Assembly (NCBI RefSeq): GCF_022179805.1
Contig: NZ_BPUO01000003.1
Span: forward strand, 62,001 to 126,000
DNA: 64,000 nt
DNA from: Cupriavidus pauculus
Lineage (GTDB): Bacteria > Pseudomonadota > Gammaproteobacteria > Burkholderiales > Burkholderiaceae
Direction: 5' to 3'
How positions within the stretch are numbered: position 1 is the stretch's first letter; every line of letters starts with the position of its first letter. The notes below the pieces were generated by a model, which made no database searches, was not told the DNA's origin, and worked only from the letters and a program-made list of their open reading frames with translations. Below, one piece after another: positions 53,623 through 62,482 of the stretch. The position numbers were made by a program, and so were the translations under genes.

Positions 53623-54696
53623 CTAGAATCTATGTCGCAACCCCACACTTACTGATCGCGCATCGTCGCCGCTCCCCGGCTCGATTGCGATGCTGTTGAT
53701 GCTGGTGCTACCACCGGGACTGTTGTGGACGTAGACCATTCGTAGGTACGCCGTGGTTCGCTTGCTTAGATCGTGATCCCAGCCAATCGTCATTGACCAT
53801 GGGCGCTCGCCTCCCCCAAGCACCTGACGTTTTAACGCTACGGCCTTGAACGTATCTTTTGCGGTGACCAACCAGTTCAACGTGACGCCGTAGTGCCGCG
53901 CCACGCGAGTGTTGGGCAAGCGGCTGCTAGCGCTAGCGAGAAGGACGCCAACTTCTACCGGTTGAATGCGATACGACCCACCGAGAAAGTGATTTGACGT
54001 CAAGGCCGTTGCCACTTGTGGCAGGTTTGCGCCCGTGTACATGCCTTGGTAACTATAGAAGGCATAGGCCCTGTCGCCCTCGTAGGTCAAGTTCATGCCG
54101 AAATTTGTGCCGGAGCGAGGCGCTCCTGGAACTTCACCCGGTGCCACGGCCGCGCCAAACGACACGCCACCCCAGGTCGGCGAGAAATACTGGATGGCGT
54201 TGTCGAAGCGCGATCCATAGGCAACGTGTCCCAAGCCTTGTGACGCAGTCCCGCTGAGCAGATTGAACGGTGATACCTGGCCATTCAGCAGGAAAGGATC
54301 CAAGCGCAGCAATGCGTAGAACGACGGCGTGTACTGCCGACCCAGCCGCAGTTCACCCCAGCTTTCGTTCGACAGCCCTAACCAGGATTGCCGCCCAAAG
54401 AGGCGACCATTACCGAAGAATTCGCTCCCGGTATCGACGTTGATGCCCGACTCGATGAGGAAATTCGCTTTCGTGCCACCGCCGATATCTTCAATTCCGC
54501 GCATGCCCCAGCGCGATGCCGCCTGCTGGCCATCCCGCATCCGCACCACCCCTTGCGATCCCTTGGCGTACTCGAGCGACGCGTCGACAACGCCGAACAA
54601 CTGCACCGTCATGGCACCTGCTGCCCCGCACCAGCTTGCGGCCGCTAGTGCCGTGACAATCCTGGCTATCCCTTTTGCGCCTGTTCTATCAGCCAC
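53623..54696 (-). CDS. Gram-negative porin (porin_4 family)
   Basis: 357 residues from a GTG at 54696 with AAGGAAGG upstream. Signal peptide ends near AGAMTVQL. Burkholderiales porin features are VQLFGVVDASLEYAKG at the first strand, SRWGMRGIEDIGGGTKANFL, and GRQSWLGLSNESWGELRLGRQ. The C-terminal residue is phenylalanine (SVGLRHRF), as needed for outer-membrane assembly. It lies downstream of the CoA-transferase and Bug genes in the same direction and may supply outer-membrane entry for their substrate. Confidence 0.88.
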   Translation of the reverse strand: MADRTGAKGIARIVTALAAASWCGAAGAMTVQLFGVVDASLEYAKGSQGVVRMRDGQQAASRWGMRGIEDIGGGTKANFLIESGINVDTGSEFFGNGRLFGRQSWLGLSNESWGELRLGRQYTPSFYALLRLDPFLLNGQVSPFNLLSGTASQGLGHVAYGSRFDNAIQYFSPTWGGVSFGAAVAPGEVPGAPRSGTNFGMNLTYEGDRAYAFYSYQGMYTGANLPQVATALTSNHFLGGSYRIQPVEVGVLLASASSRLPNTRVARHYGVTLNWLVTAKDTFKAVALKRQVLGGGERPWSMTIGWDHDLSKRTTAYLRMVYVHNSPGGSTSINSIAIEPGSGDDARSVSVGLRHRF

Positions 54697-55003
54697 GCTA
54701 CTGCCTTCCTTTCTTGTTGGATATTGATTTCGTCTGTGTAGTGGGTGCGCTGCTCTGCGCGATTGCCCGATCCGCGCACAGCAAAATTGACGGTGAACAG
54801 GCGAACAAGGGCCATCCGACGCACGGATTGCGCCGGTTCGGCACTTGCTACCAGTTCAATTGGGGGTGATGAGGCGTCGCCGGGCCATGCCACACTGACC
54901 GATGACCCGGCTTACGAGCGCTAGCAAGGCACGATGCCTTGAACGAATCCCTGCGTACGACCAACTACGCCCGGACTGCGCCGTCAATCACAGCACCTGG
55001 ACC
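54697..55003. other. Upstream region of the porin gene
   Basis: About 307 bp between the porin start and the CoA-transferase stop. No coding sequence I can support and no strong dyad. It should hold a separate porin promoter. Confidence 0.35.
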
Positions 55004-56113
55004 TCACTGAAACGTGCGGACACCAAAGCCGAGCCCAGGTGAGATCACAGTGGCGTCTTCGCCTTGCAGCACCACGGTCGACATGTGTTCTCGGCGCATC
55101 GACTCCGTCGCAAACTCGCCAAGCTTTTGCACTTTTGCAGCAGGCACGCCGCAAAGAGCGAGTTGCGCTTCAAGGTGCTCTGCCGTCATGGACTTCAGGC
55201 GGCCAGCAAGAACTGCCTTCAGCCGTTCGGGATCCACGGAACGCACGAAAGACGCCGGTGAATCTTGATCCAATGGTTCGACGAAGAACGCCGGATCAGA
55301 TGCCACATGCACGAGGTCCAGCACCTCCAGAAGCCTGATCAATTGACGCGGTGTGTTGGCACCCAGGGCGATCCAGCCGTCCTGGGTAGAGAAGAAATCC
55401 GCGGCCGGGCTACCCGAATACCCTTGATTGCCCACCCGTGCAGGAGATGTGCCGTTGGTGAGCGCTTCGCAGGCAAAGGAATACATGAGCTGCATTGCTG
55501 CGCCAGTCATCGAGACGTCCAGTTGCACGGCACAGTTGTTGCGGTCCCGCTCGCGCAGACCAGCCAGTATTGCCAGCGCGGCCTGCATCGCGGTTGCTGC
55601 GTCGACCACAGGAAAGCCCGTCTTGATCGGTGGATCGTTCTCGGTGCCAGCCATAAAGGCCATCCCAGTAGCGGCCTGGATCACATGGTCGTACGCGGGC
55701 CGACTGGCGACGTCTGCACTACTACGCCCATAACCCGAAATCGTGCAATACACCACCCTCGGATTTACCTTCCGAATGGCCTCAAAGCCGAGGCCGAACC
55801 GCTCCAGCACGCCTGGGCGAAGGTTGTCGACTACTACATCGCAGGACGATGCCAGCGCCAGCGCCCGGGCATGATCCACCTCATTCCCGAGATCGACGGT
55901 ATGGCTTTCTTTTCCAGCATTCAGTGCGACAAAGCCTTGCCGGCCTTTCTCGGAGCGACGCATCACGTCGCCGCCGTTGGCGTTTTCCATCTTCAGGACC
56001 GTAGCCCCAAGCTGCGCCAAATAAAACGTCGCCAGCGGCCCGGCAATAACGTGCGAGAAATCGAGCACGCGCACGCCGCTAAGCGGAGCAAAGGATTGAT
56101 CTGCTGTTTTCAT
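55004..56113 (-). CDS. Class III (CaiB/BaiF) CoA-transferase
   Basis: 369 residues. Family landmarks are LSGVRVLDFSHVIAGPLATF at the start, VVDNLRPGVLERFGLGFEAI near residue 100, VVYCTISGYGRS, then YDHVIQAATGMA with the catalytic aspartate near 168. The protein moves CoA between organic acids (formyl, succinyl or aryl types). It begins seven bases after the Bug stop, so the pair is an operon: take up a carboxylic acid and activate it to its CoA ester. Confidence 0.88.
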   Translation of the reverse strand: MKTADQSFAPLSGVRVLDFSHVIAGPLATFYLAQLGATVLKMENANGGDVMRRSEKGRQGFVALNAGKESHTVDLGNEVDHARALALASSCDVVVDNLRPGVLERFGLGFEAIRKVNPRVVYCTISGYGRSSADVASRPAYDHVIQAATGMAFMAGTENDPPIKTGFPVVDAATAMQAALAILAGLRERDRNNCAVQLDVSMTGAAMQLMYSFACEALTNGTSPARVGNQGYSGSPAADFFSTQDGWIALGANTPRQLIRLLEVLDLVHVASDPAFFVEPLDQDSPASFVRSVDPERLKAVLAGRLKSMTAEHLEAQLALCGVPAAKVQKLGEFATESMRREHMSTVVLQGEDATVISPGLGFGVRTFQ

Positions 56114-56120
56114 GTTGGGC

Positions 56121-57128
56121 TCACTGAAGCGCGATGTGACTCTGTTCGACTATTTGCCGGTACTTGGTCGTTTCATCCGCAATAAAGCGGTCGAACGCTT
56201 GTGGCGACGATGTGGGGTCAATGACCGTTCCAGCCTTCTGGTAGAAGTCGCGCACACCAGGATCGTTGAGCGCCTTCTGGAAGGCGACATTCAGGCGCGC
56301 GACAACTTCCGGCGGCACGCCTTTGGGGGCCCAAATGCCGCTCCAGGAATCCAACGCTAAATCCTTGCGCCCGAGTGCCTCGCCAAGCGTAGGCACGTCA
56401 GGCAAGCTCGCGAGCCGGCCAGCCGAGGTCACTGCCAGCGCCCTCACACTCCGATTCTGCAATTGCGGGATGGCAGTCGATACGACGGGAAATCCAACCG
56501 CCGTATCACCGCGGATCAGTGACGGTACGATTTCGACCGATCCTTTGTATGGCACATGCACGAGCTGGACTCCGGCTGCGTTGGCGAACGCTGCACCAGC
56601 GAGGTGCGCCGCACTACCGATGCCTCCCGATGCGTAGTTGAGCGCTCCCGGGTGATTGGCCGCAGCCTTCACGACATCCGCGACCGTACGATACGGGGCA
56701 CTGCTTTTCACCAACATGATCTGAGGACTGAAGCCCGTACGGATGATGTGTGTGAAGCTGGTCATCGGATCGAACTTGACCGACGGCTGCAGCAATTTCT
56801 GTGTCACATGCGTGGAAGCGCCAATCATCAGCGTATAGCCGTCCGCAGGCTGCTGCGCGACGACCTCGGCCGCCAGAATGCCACCGGCGCCCACCTTGTT
56901 TTCCACTACTAGCGCTTGCCCCAACTCCCGTGCCAGGACTTCGGCCAGTTTGCGCGCCTGCACGTCGGGGCCACCGCCCGCTGCGTACGGAACAATCAGC
57001 CGAATCGGCCGTGTAGGAAAGGCGGGCTCGGCAGATGCCGCCGCTGCATATGACGCGGTGGCATTGCACACACCGGCTATGGCGATCGCCAGGCTGAATC
57101 TGACCATCGTATTGACTGTCTTGCGCAC
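56121..57128 (-). CDS. Bug-family periplasmic solute receptor
   Basis: 335 residues from a GTG at 57128 preceded by AAGGAGACAAGG (an ATG at 57107 is the alternative). Signal peptide cleaves near AAAASAEPA. FPTRPIRLIVPYAAGGGPD, VVENKVGAGGILAAEVVAQ and DGYTLMIGASTHVTQ are typical. First gene of the unit with the CoA-transferase; divergent from the LysR gene at 57232. Confidence 0.88.
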   Translation of the reverse strand: MRKTVNTMVRFSLAIAIAGVCNATASYAAAASAEPAFPTRPIRLIVPYAAGGGPDVQARKLAEVLARELGQALVVENKVGAGGILAAEVVAQQPADGYTLMIGASTHVTQKLLQPSVKFDPMTSFTHIIRTGFSPQIMLVKSSAPYRTVADVVKAAANHPGALNYASGGIGSAAHLAGAAFANAAGVQLVHVPYKGSVEIVPSLIRGDTAVGFPVVSTAIPQLQNRSVRALAVTSAGRLASLPDVPTLGEALGRKDLALDSWSGIWAPKGVPPEVVARLNVAFQKALNDPGVRDFYQKAGTVIDPTSSPQAFDRFIADETTKYRQIVEQSHIALQ

Positions 57129-57231
57129 GGGCCTTGTCTCCTTCTCGTTGTATGAACTTCTGGGGTCGATTGTGGGAGCGCCGCTCTTTCCTGTAAATTA
57201 TTAAGTCATTATCAGGTCATCACGTTTTGAT

Positions 57232-58215
57232 ATGAGCGACAGTACGCCACACAAACGCAAAGTGCCTCTTGCCGCAAGAATCGACCGATTACGCATTCGG
57301 CATCTACGGTTCCTTGAACTCGTGGATGAGCATGGTTCGCTGTCCGGCGCGGCGGCTCAACTCTCTCTGAGCCAGCCGGCTGCCACGAAGATGCTCCACG
57401 AACTCGAATCGGCATTCGAGCGTGAATTGGTCGCCCGCACCACTCGCGGCGCAGTTCTCACGCAAGCAGGCCAAATTGCGCTCAGGCGATTACGGGTTGC
57501 GCTCAATGCGCTGGCTGCTGCAATCGAGGCAATTGAAATCACGGCTCCGGTGCCAGTGGTTCGGCTTGGCATCCTGCCTCTAGTCGGCGTTGAAGCACTG
57601 CCTATGCTGCTCGCGAAGATGGCTTCGGAGCCCAACTGCCCGCGTCTGGTGATCCAGGAATCTACGGTCGACGGCCTGTTTGGCATGCTCGAGCGTGGAG
57701 AAGTCGACTGCATAGTCGGGCGCGTCAGCCGCAGCCTCGACGTGCAGGCCACGCGCCAGATGCGAGTCACGCCGCTTTGGGAAGAATGCCTTGCCATTGC
57801 CTGTGCCATGGATAACCCAGTGGCACGCAAGCGCGCCATCCAGTTGGCCGACCTGTGCGAGCAAGACTGGATTGTCACGCCGCGCGGCGCACAAACGCGA
57901 ACGCTTTTCGAGGCGCCGTTTCTTAGTGCCGGTCTCGTGCCCCCGCAGCCGGTAGTGGAATCCTCTTCGTTCCACACCAATCTCTGTATGGTGGCCAGAA
58001 GTCACCATCTGACCATCGCGCCGGAAAGCGCCGTACGACACTACGCAAAGCTGAACATGGTCAGGCGGATACGCCAGGACGCCTGGTTTCCGCCCGGACG
58101 TACCGTCTTTGTGACCCGCAACGATGTCGCAGACTCGCCGGGGGTTATCGCCGTCGACAAAGCGCTGGCGAGTTTGGTGAAGGACAAGAGTCTGGGCGCC
58201 GCTTTCTCGGCCTGA
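57232..58215 (+). CDS. LysR-family transcriptional regulator
   Basis: 327 residues with a slightly long, basic N-terminus. HTH region IRHLRFLELVDEHGSLSGAA and SLSQPAATKMLHELESAFER, then an effector domain of the GbpR/CbbR-like kind (LGILPLVGVEALPMLLAK, CIVGRVSRSLDVQA). It is divergent from the Bug/CoA-transferase operon with 103 bp between starts and most likely controls it. Confidence 0.88.
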   Translation: MSDSTPHKRKVPLAARIDRLRIRHLRFLELVDEHGSLSGAAAQLSLSQPAATKMLHELESAFERELVARTTRGAVLTQAGQIALRRLRVALNALAAAIEAIEITAPVPVVRLGILPLVGVEALPMLLAKMASEPNCPRLVIQESTVDGLFGMLERGEVDCIVGRVSRSLDVQATRQMRVTPLWEECLAIACAMDNPVARKRAIQLADLCEQDWIVTPRGAQTRTLFEAPFLSAGLVPPQPVVESSSFHTNLCMVARSHHLTIAPESAVRHYAKLNMVRRIRQDAWFPPGRTVFVTRNDVADSPGVIAVDKALASLVKDKSLGAAFSA

Positions 58216-58228
58216 CCTTGTGTCTTGC

Positions 58229-58289
58229 TGTCACGTCTCGAAATTGGTGGGAAGACCCAGGAACTACGAGGCGTGACAGAGACGTGACA
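58229..58289. promoter_or_regulatory. 11-bp inverted repeat after LysR
   Basis: TGTCACGTCTC (58229-58239) and GAGACGTGACA (58279-58289) are perfect inverted arms 39 bp apart. The motif CGTGACA occurs also at 58272-58278, just before the right arm. It lies between the LysR stop and the GbsR gene. It could act as a long-range operator; as a terminator the loop would be unusually long. Confidence 0.4.
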
Positions 58290-58364
58290 AGCGCACTTCG
58301 CCCTCCCTGCGACACCCCGTCACACCCCAACACACTCCCTCACACTCATCTCAGTTTTGTTTTA

Positions 58365-58388
58365 AACTTTCACAAATTTCTGAAAGTT
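58365..58388 (+). promoter_or_regulatory. Dyad immediately upstream of the GbsR/MarR gene
   Basis: AACTTTCA (58365-58372) and TGAAAGTT (58381-58388) flank an 8-base spacer, ten bases before the GbsR start. Probable autoregulatory operator controlling the whole regulator-cydAB unit. Confidence 0.55.
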
Positions 58389-58398
58389 CAAAAAGACA

Positions 58399-59049
58399 AT
58401 GCAGCTCTCGCCCCTGATCCAGCGCTTTGTCCTCCACTTCGGTGAGATGGGCAGCCGCTGGGGGATCAACCGGACGGTTGGTCAGATTTATGCCCTTCTT
58501 TTCACTGCGGCGCGCCCCCTCAACGCCGACGAGATCGCGGAATCGCTTGGTTTCTCGCGGTCCAACGTCAGTATCGGGCTCAAGGAACTGGAGTCCTGGA
58601 ACCTGGTGAAGCTGTCGCACCAGCCGGGTGACCGCCGCGAATACTTCTCCGCGCCTGACGATGTCTGGGCCATCTTCCGCACGCTGGCCGAGGAACGGCG
58701 CCGGCGCGAGATCGATCCCACGTTGTCGATGCTGCGCGAAGTCCAGCTGGAAACGCCGCTGTCCGACGAAGACCGGCACGCGCAGGCCCGCATGAAGGAA
58801 ATGTACGGGCTGATCCTGCTGGTCACCACATGGTTTGGCGACATGCAGAAGCTCGACGTCGCCACGCTCGAAAAACTGATGCGCCTGGGCTCGCGCGTCA
58901 CCAAGCTGCTGGACGTCAAGGACCGGCTGACCAGCGCCATCGGCCTCGGTGGTGCTGCAAAGGCCAGTAAGGACAATAAGGCGGAGAAAACCGCCAAGGC
59001 CGCCAGCAGCAAATCCCCCGCAAAGTCTGCCCGCCCCCGCAAGGAGTAA
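58399..59049 (+). CDS. GbsR/MarR-family regulator of cytochrome bd genes
   Basis: 216 residues. The winged-helix domain has QIYALLFTAARPLNADEIAE, then LGFSRSNVSIGLKELESWNL and a wing at HQPGDRREYFSAP, typical of the GbsR subgroup. The C-terminal tail (residues about 185-216) is lysine/alanine/serine-rich and low complexity. Three bases separate its stop from cydA, so it is co-transcribed with the oxidase it presumably controls. Confidence 0.87.
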   Translation: MQLSPLIQRFVLHFGEMGSRWGINRTVGQIYALLFTAARPLNADEIAESLGFSRSNVSIGLKELESWNLVKLSHQPGDRREYFSAPDDVWAIFRTLAEERRRREIDPTLSMLREVQLETPLSDEDRHAQARMKEMYGLILLVTTWFGDMQKLDVATLEKLMRLGSRVTKLLDVKDRLTSAIGLGGAAKASKDNKAEKTAKAASSKSPAKSARPRKE

Positions 59050-59052
59050 CCC

Positions 59053-60417
59053 GTGTTTGCAAGTGTCGATCCGGTGATACTGGCGCGCATCCAGTTCGCC
59101 GCGAATATCACGTTCCACATCCTGTTTCCCACCATCAGCATCTCGCTTGGCTGGGTGTTGCTGTTCTTCAAGCTGCGCTACAACAAGACCGGCGATGAAA
59201 GCTGGATGGACGCGTATCGCGTCTGGGTCAAGATCTTCGCGCTGACGTTCGCGCTGGGCGTGGTCAGCGGCATCACCATGAGCTTCCAGTTCGGCACCAA
59301 CTGGCCTGGCTACATGGAGACCGTAGGCAATATCGCGGGTCCGCTGCTGGCCTACGAAGTGCTGACGGCGTTCTTCCTGGAGGCCACGTTCCTGGGCATC
59401 ATGCTGTTCGGCATGCGGCGCGTCAGCAATCGCACGCACACCATCGCCACGCTGCTGGTGGCGGGCGGCACCACGCTGTCGGCGTTCTGGATCCTGGCGT
59501 TGAACTCGTGGATGCAAACCCCGGCCGGCTTCGAGATGATCGACGGCCGTGCGCATGTCACGAGTTGGATCGAGGTGATCTTCAACCCGTCGTTCCCCTA
59601 CCGGCTCGTGCACATGCTGCTGGCATCGGGCCTGACCGTAGCCTTCCTGCTGGCCGGTATCTCGGCCTATCGCTGGTTGCGCAACGACCGTGCCCGTGAA
59701 GTCATGCATTCGCTGCGCACCGGCGTGATGCTGGCGGCGATGCTGATTCCGCTGCAGATCGTGGCTGGAGACCTGCACGGCCTGAACACGCTGCACCATC
59801 AGCCCGCCAAGATCGCCGCCATGGAAGGCATCTGGAAGACCGAGAAAGGCGCGCCGGCCGTGCTGTTCGGCATCCCTGATGCCACGACCCAATCGAACAA
59901 GTTTGAAATTGCCATTCCCAAGCTCGCGTCGATCTACCTGACACACAAGGCCGACGGTGAAATCAAAGGCATCGACGCGTTTGCCGACCGGCATCCGCCC
60001 GTGACGCCACTGTTCTTTGCCTTCCGCATCATGGTGGGCGTGGGCCTGCTGATGCTGGCCGTGTCGTGGCTCGGTACCTGGCAGATCCGCCGGCAGGGCG
60101 CGCCCGCGCCGTGGCTGGCCCGCGTACTGGTGGCGATGACGTTCTCTGGCTGGATCGCGCTGGTGGCAGGATGGTATGTCACCGAGATCGGCCGCCAGCC
60201 CTACCTGGTCTATGGCGTGCTGACCACCGCGCAGGCCGCGTCGAAGGTGCCAGCCACGATGATCGGCTCCACGCTGGCCATGTACCTGTCGCTATATCTG
60301 ATGCTGATCGTCGCCTACATCTCGGTGGTGTTCCACCTGGCGCGCAAGGCCGGCAAGCCCGGCGCCCCCACCGAAATGCCGCAACCCGTCATCGGCCAAC
60401 CCAGGAGCGCACAATGA
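59053..60417 (+). CDS. cydA: Cytochrome bd-type ubiquinol oxidase subunit I, cyanide-insensitive type
   Basis: 454 residues, short for CydA and matching the CioA type with a short quinol loop. Heme-ligand histidine in NITFHILFPTISISLGW near residue 18, SGITMSFQFGTNWPGYMETV near residue 75, histidine in RLVHMLLASG near 186, and GWYVTEIGRQPYLVYGVLTT near 375. It oxidises ubiquinol and reduces O2 to water without proton pumping. GTG start directly after an AAGGAG. Overlaps cydB. Confidence 0.9.
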   Translation: MFASVDPVILARIQFAANITFHILFPTISISLGWVLLFFKLRYNKTGDESWMDAYRVWVKIFALTFALGVVSGITMSFQFGTNWPGYMETVGNIAGPLLAYEVLTAFFLEATFLGIMLFGMRRVSNRTHTIATLLVAGGTTLSAFWILALNSWMQTPAGFEMIDGRAHVTSWIEVIFNPSFPYRLVHMLLASGLTVAFLLAGISAYRWLRNDRAREVMHSLRTGVMLAAMLIPLQIVAGDLHGLNTLHHQPAKIAAMEGIWKTEKGAPAVLFGIPDATTQSNKFEIAIPKLASIYLTHKADGEIKGIDAFADRHPPVTPLFFAFRIMVGVGLLMLAVSWLGTWQIRRQGAPAPWLARVLVAMTFSGWIALVAGWYVTEIGRQPYLVYGVLTTAQAASKVPATMIGSTLAMYLSLYLMLIVAYISVVFHLARKAGKPGAPTEMPQPVIGQPRSAQ

Positions 60418-61451
60418 ACCCGGCCACGATTCATGACCTGAGCCAGCCGGCCGGCTGGATGCCGCTGGTGTTCCTTGCGCTGATGGGCCTGGCGATGCTG
60501 ATCTACGTGATCCTGGACGGCTACGACCTGGGCGTGGGCGTTCTGCTGCGCCGTGCGGACGATGCCGACAAGGACACGATGATCGCGTCGATCGGACCGT
60601 TCTGGGACGCCAACGAAACCTGGCTGGTGCTTGGCGTGGGCCTGCTGCTTACGGCGTTTCCGCTGGCGCATGGCGTGATCCTGACGAACCTCTACCTGCC
60701 CGTGGCATTGATGCTGGCCGGCCTGATCATCCGTGGTGTGGCCTTCGACTTCCGGGTGAAGGCGCGCGACCCGCACAAGCCCTGGTGGAATTTTGCGTTC
60801 TACGCGGGGTCGCTGCTGGCCAGCTTCTCGCAGGGCCTGATGCTGGGGCTGTACATCACGGGCTTCCGCTACGACCTGCCGAACCTGCTGTTCGCCGTGG
60901 CGGTTGGCCTGTGCCTGGTGGCCGGCTACTGCCTGCTGGGCGCCAGCTGGCTGATCATGAAGACCACGGGCAGCCTGCAGTTGCGCGCCATCTACTGGGC
61001 GCGCCGCAGCCTGTGGCTCACGGCGGCCGGCGTGGCCGCGATCTCGGTGGTGACGCCGATGGTCAGCACGCGTATCTTCGACAAATGGTTCGCGCTGCCC
61101 AACATCATCATGCTGGCGCCGATCCCGTTGCTGACGATGGGCCTGTTCGTGGCGATCGAACGGTTCCTGCGCCGCATGCGGAACCTGCACGACACCGGCA
61201 ACGACCGCTGGTGCTGGGTGCCGTTCGCGGGCACGGCCGTGATCTTCCTGCTGGCGTTCAACGGCCTGGCCTACAGCCTGTTCCCGTACTTGGTGGTGGA
61301 CCGCATCGACATCTGGCAGGCCGCCAGCGCGCCGGAATCGCTGATGGTGATCCTGGTGGGCGCCGCCGTGGTGCTGCCCACAATCCTGGGCTACACGGCC
61401 TATGCCTACCGCGTGTTCTGGGGCAAGGCCACGGACCTGCGCTACGACTGA
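60414..61451 (+). CDS. cydB: Cytochrome bd-type ubiquinol oxidase subunit II
   Basis: 345 residues from the ATG at 60414, which overlaps the TGA of cydA in an ATGA junction. Signatures are LIYVILDGYDLGVGVLLRRA near residue 30 and GPFWDANETWLVLGVGLLLT near 60, with eight or more membrane helices and LPTILGYTAYAYRVFWGK at the end. It stabilises subunit I. A strong intrinsic terminator follows 20 bp after the stop. No CydX-like small frame is evident directly downstream. Confidence 0.92.
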   Translation: MNPATIHDLSQPAGWMPLVFLALMGLAMLIYVILDGYDLGVGVLLRRADDADKDTMIASIGPFWDANETWLVLGVGLLLTAFPLAHGVILTNLYLPVALMLAGLIIRGVAFDFRVKARDPHKPWWNFAFYAGSLLASFSQGLMLGLYITGFRYDLPNLLFAVAVGLCLVAGYCLLGASWLIMKTTGSLQLRAIYWARRSLWLTAAGVAAISVVTPMVSTRIFDKWFALPNIIMLAPIPLLTMGLFVAIERFLRRMRNLHDTGNDRWCWVPFAGTAVIFLLAFNGLAYSLFPYLVVDRIDIWQAASAPESLMVILVGAAVVLPTILGYTAYAYRVFWGKATDLRYD

Positions 61452-61471
61452 CGCCCCGGCGTCCACGGAAT

Positions 61472-61516
61472 GCGGGTGTATGCTTGGCGAGACGCCATCC
61501 ATACACCCGCTTTTTT
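61472..61516 (+). terminator. Intrinsic terminator after cydB
   Basis: GCGGGTGTATG (61472-61482) pairs perfectly over 11 bp with CATACACCCGC (61500-61510), followed by six Ts (61511-61516). This is the clearest rho-independent terminator in the window. It overlaps an in-frame ATG at 61480 of the DUF2236 frame, arguing against that start. Confidence 0.85.
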
Positions 61517-61524
61517 CTTTCCCC

Positions 61525-62472
61525 TTGTCCGCCTCGCCCGATCCCACCCACCGCGCGCCCGCGGGCGCGACCAGCGGCCCGCTGCTGCGGCGCCTGCGCA
61601 GCCGCGCCGGCGACCAGGTACGCGCACTTACGCGCAGTAATTCCGGGCTGACGCTCGACTACGACAATCCGCCTGGCGATCCCGGCCTGTTTGGCCCCGA
61701 TGCGGTCTGCTGGCGCGTGCACGCCGATTTCCCGGCGATGCTGGCCGGCGGCGTCAGCGCGCTGCTGCTGCAGGCGCTGCATCCTCGCGCATTGGCCGGC
61801 GTGTGGGACCATTCCACGTTCCGCACCGACATGCAGGGCCGCCTGGGACGCACCGCGCAGTTCATCGCCGGCACCACCTATGGCAGCCGTGCCGATGCCA
61901 CGCGGCTGATCGAACGCGTGCGCCGCATCCATGCGTCGATCAAGGGCACCGCTCCGGACGGCCAACCCTACGCCGCCGACGATCCCGATCTGTTGACATG
62001 GGTGCATGTGGCCGAGGTATCGAGCTTCATGGCCGGCTACCTGCGCTATGTGGGACCGCTGTCCGTGGCGGAACAGGACCGGTATTTCGACGAAGAGGCC
62101 ACGGTGGCGGCATTGCTCGGCGCGCCCGACGTGCCGCGCTCGCGCGCACAGGTGGACGCTTATCTCGATGCGCAGCGGCCGCATCTGGTCAACAGCGAGC
62201 GCACGCGCGAAGTGGTGCGCCTGGTGATGGCGATGCCGGTAGCCAATCAGCTGCTGGTGCCGGCCGTGCGTACCATGACCGATGCCGGCGCCGCGCTGCT
62301 ACCCCCTTGGACGCGCCAGATGCTGGGACTGCATCGGCCGTCGCTGCGTCGTTCGCTGGCACTGGCCGGCATGCGTGGCCTGGCGCCGACGCTGCGCTGG
62401 GCGCTCGGCCCCGGTCTGGCCGCGCGTGCCCGGCGGCGCGTGGCGCGGCCCGCCAACAGCGACGCCGGCTGA
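61525..62472 (+). CDS. DUF2236 (MpaB-like oxygenase) protein
   Basis: About 315 residues if it starts at the TTG at 61525. The frame is open to 61402, but the ATG at 61480 lies inside the cydB terminator stem, so the start is uncertain. Family features are LLLQALHPRALAGVWDHSTF near residue 80, QFIAGTTYGSRADATRLIE, RRIHASIKGTAPDGQPYAAD and the later WVHVAEVSSFMAGYLRYVG. Members include latex-clearing and MpaB-type oxygenases thought to bind heme through these histidines. Its substrate is unknown. It converges on the exporter gene. Confidence 0.78.
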   Translation: MSASPDPTHRAPAGATSGPLLRRLRSRAGDQVRALTRSNSGLTLDYDNPPGDPGLFGPDAVCWRVHADFPAMLAGGVSALLLQALHPRALAGVWDHSTFRTDMQGRLGRTAQFIAGTTYGSRADATRLIERVRRIHASIKGTAPDGQPYAADDPDLLTWVHVAEVSSFMAGYLRYVGPLSVAEQDRYFDEEATVAALLGAPDVPRSRAQVDAYLDAQRPHLVNSERTREVVRLVMAMPVANQLLVPAVRTMTDAGAALLPPWTRQMLGLHRPSLRRSLALAGMRGLAPTLRWALGPGLAARARRRVARPANSDAG

Positions 62473-62482
62473 GCGTCTTCGC

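Noticed and set aside
58290-58350. Run of CACACCCC-like units considered as a repeat array
   Set aside because: Units are short, irregular and few; no CRISPR-like spacing or conserved repeat.
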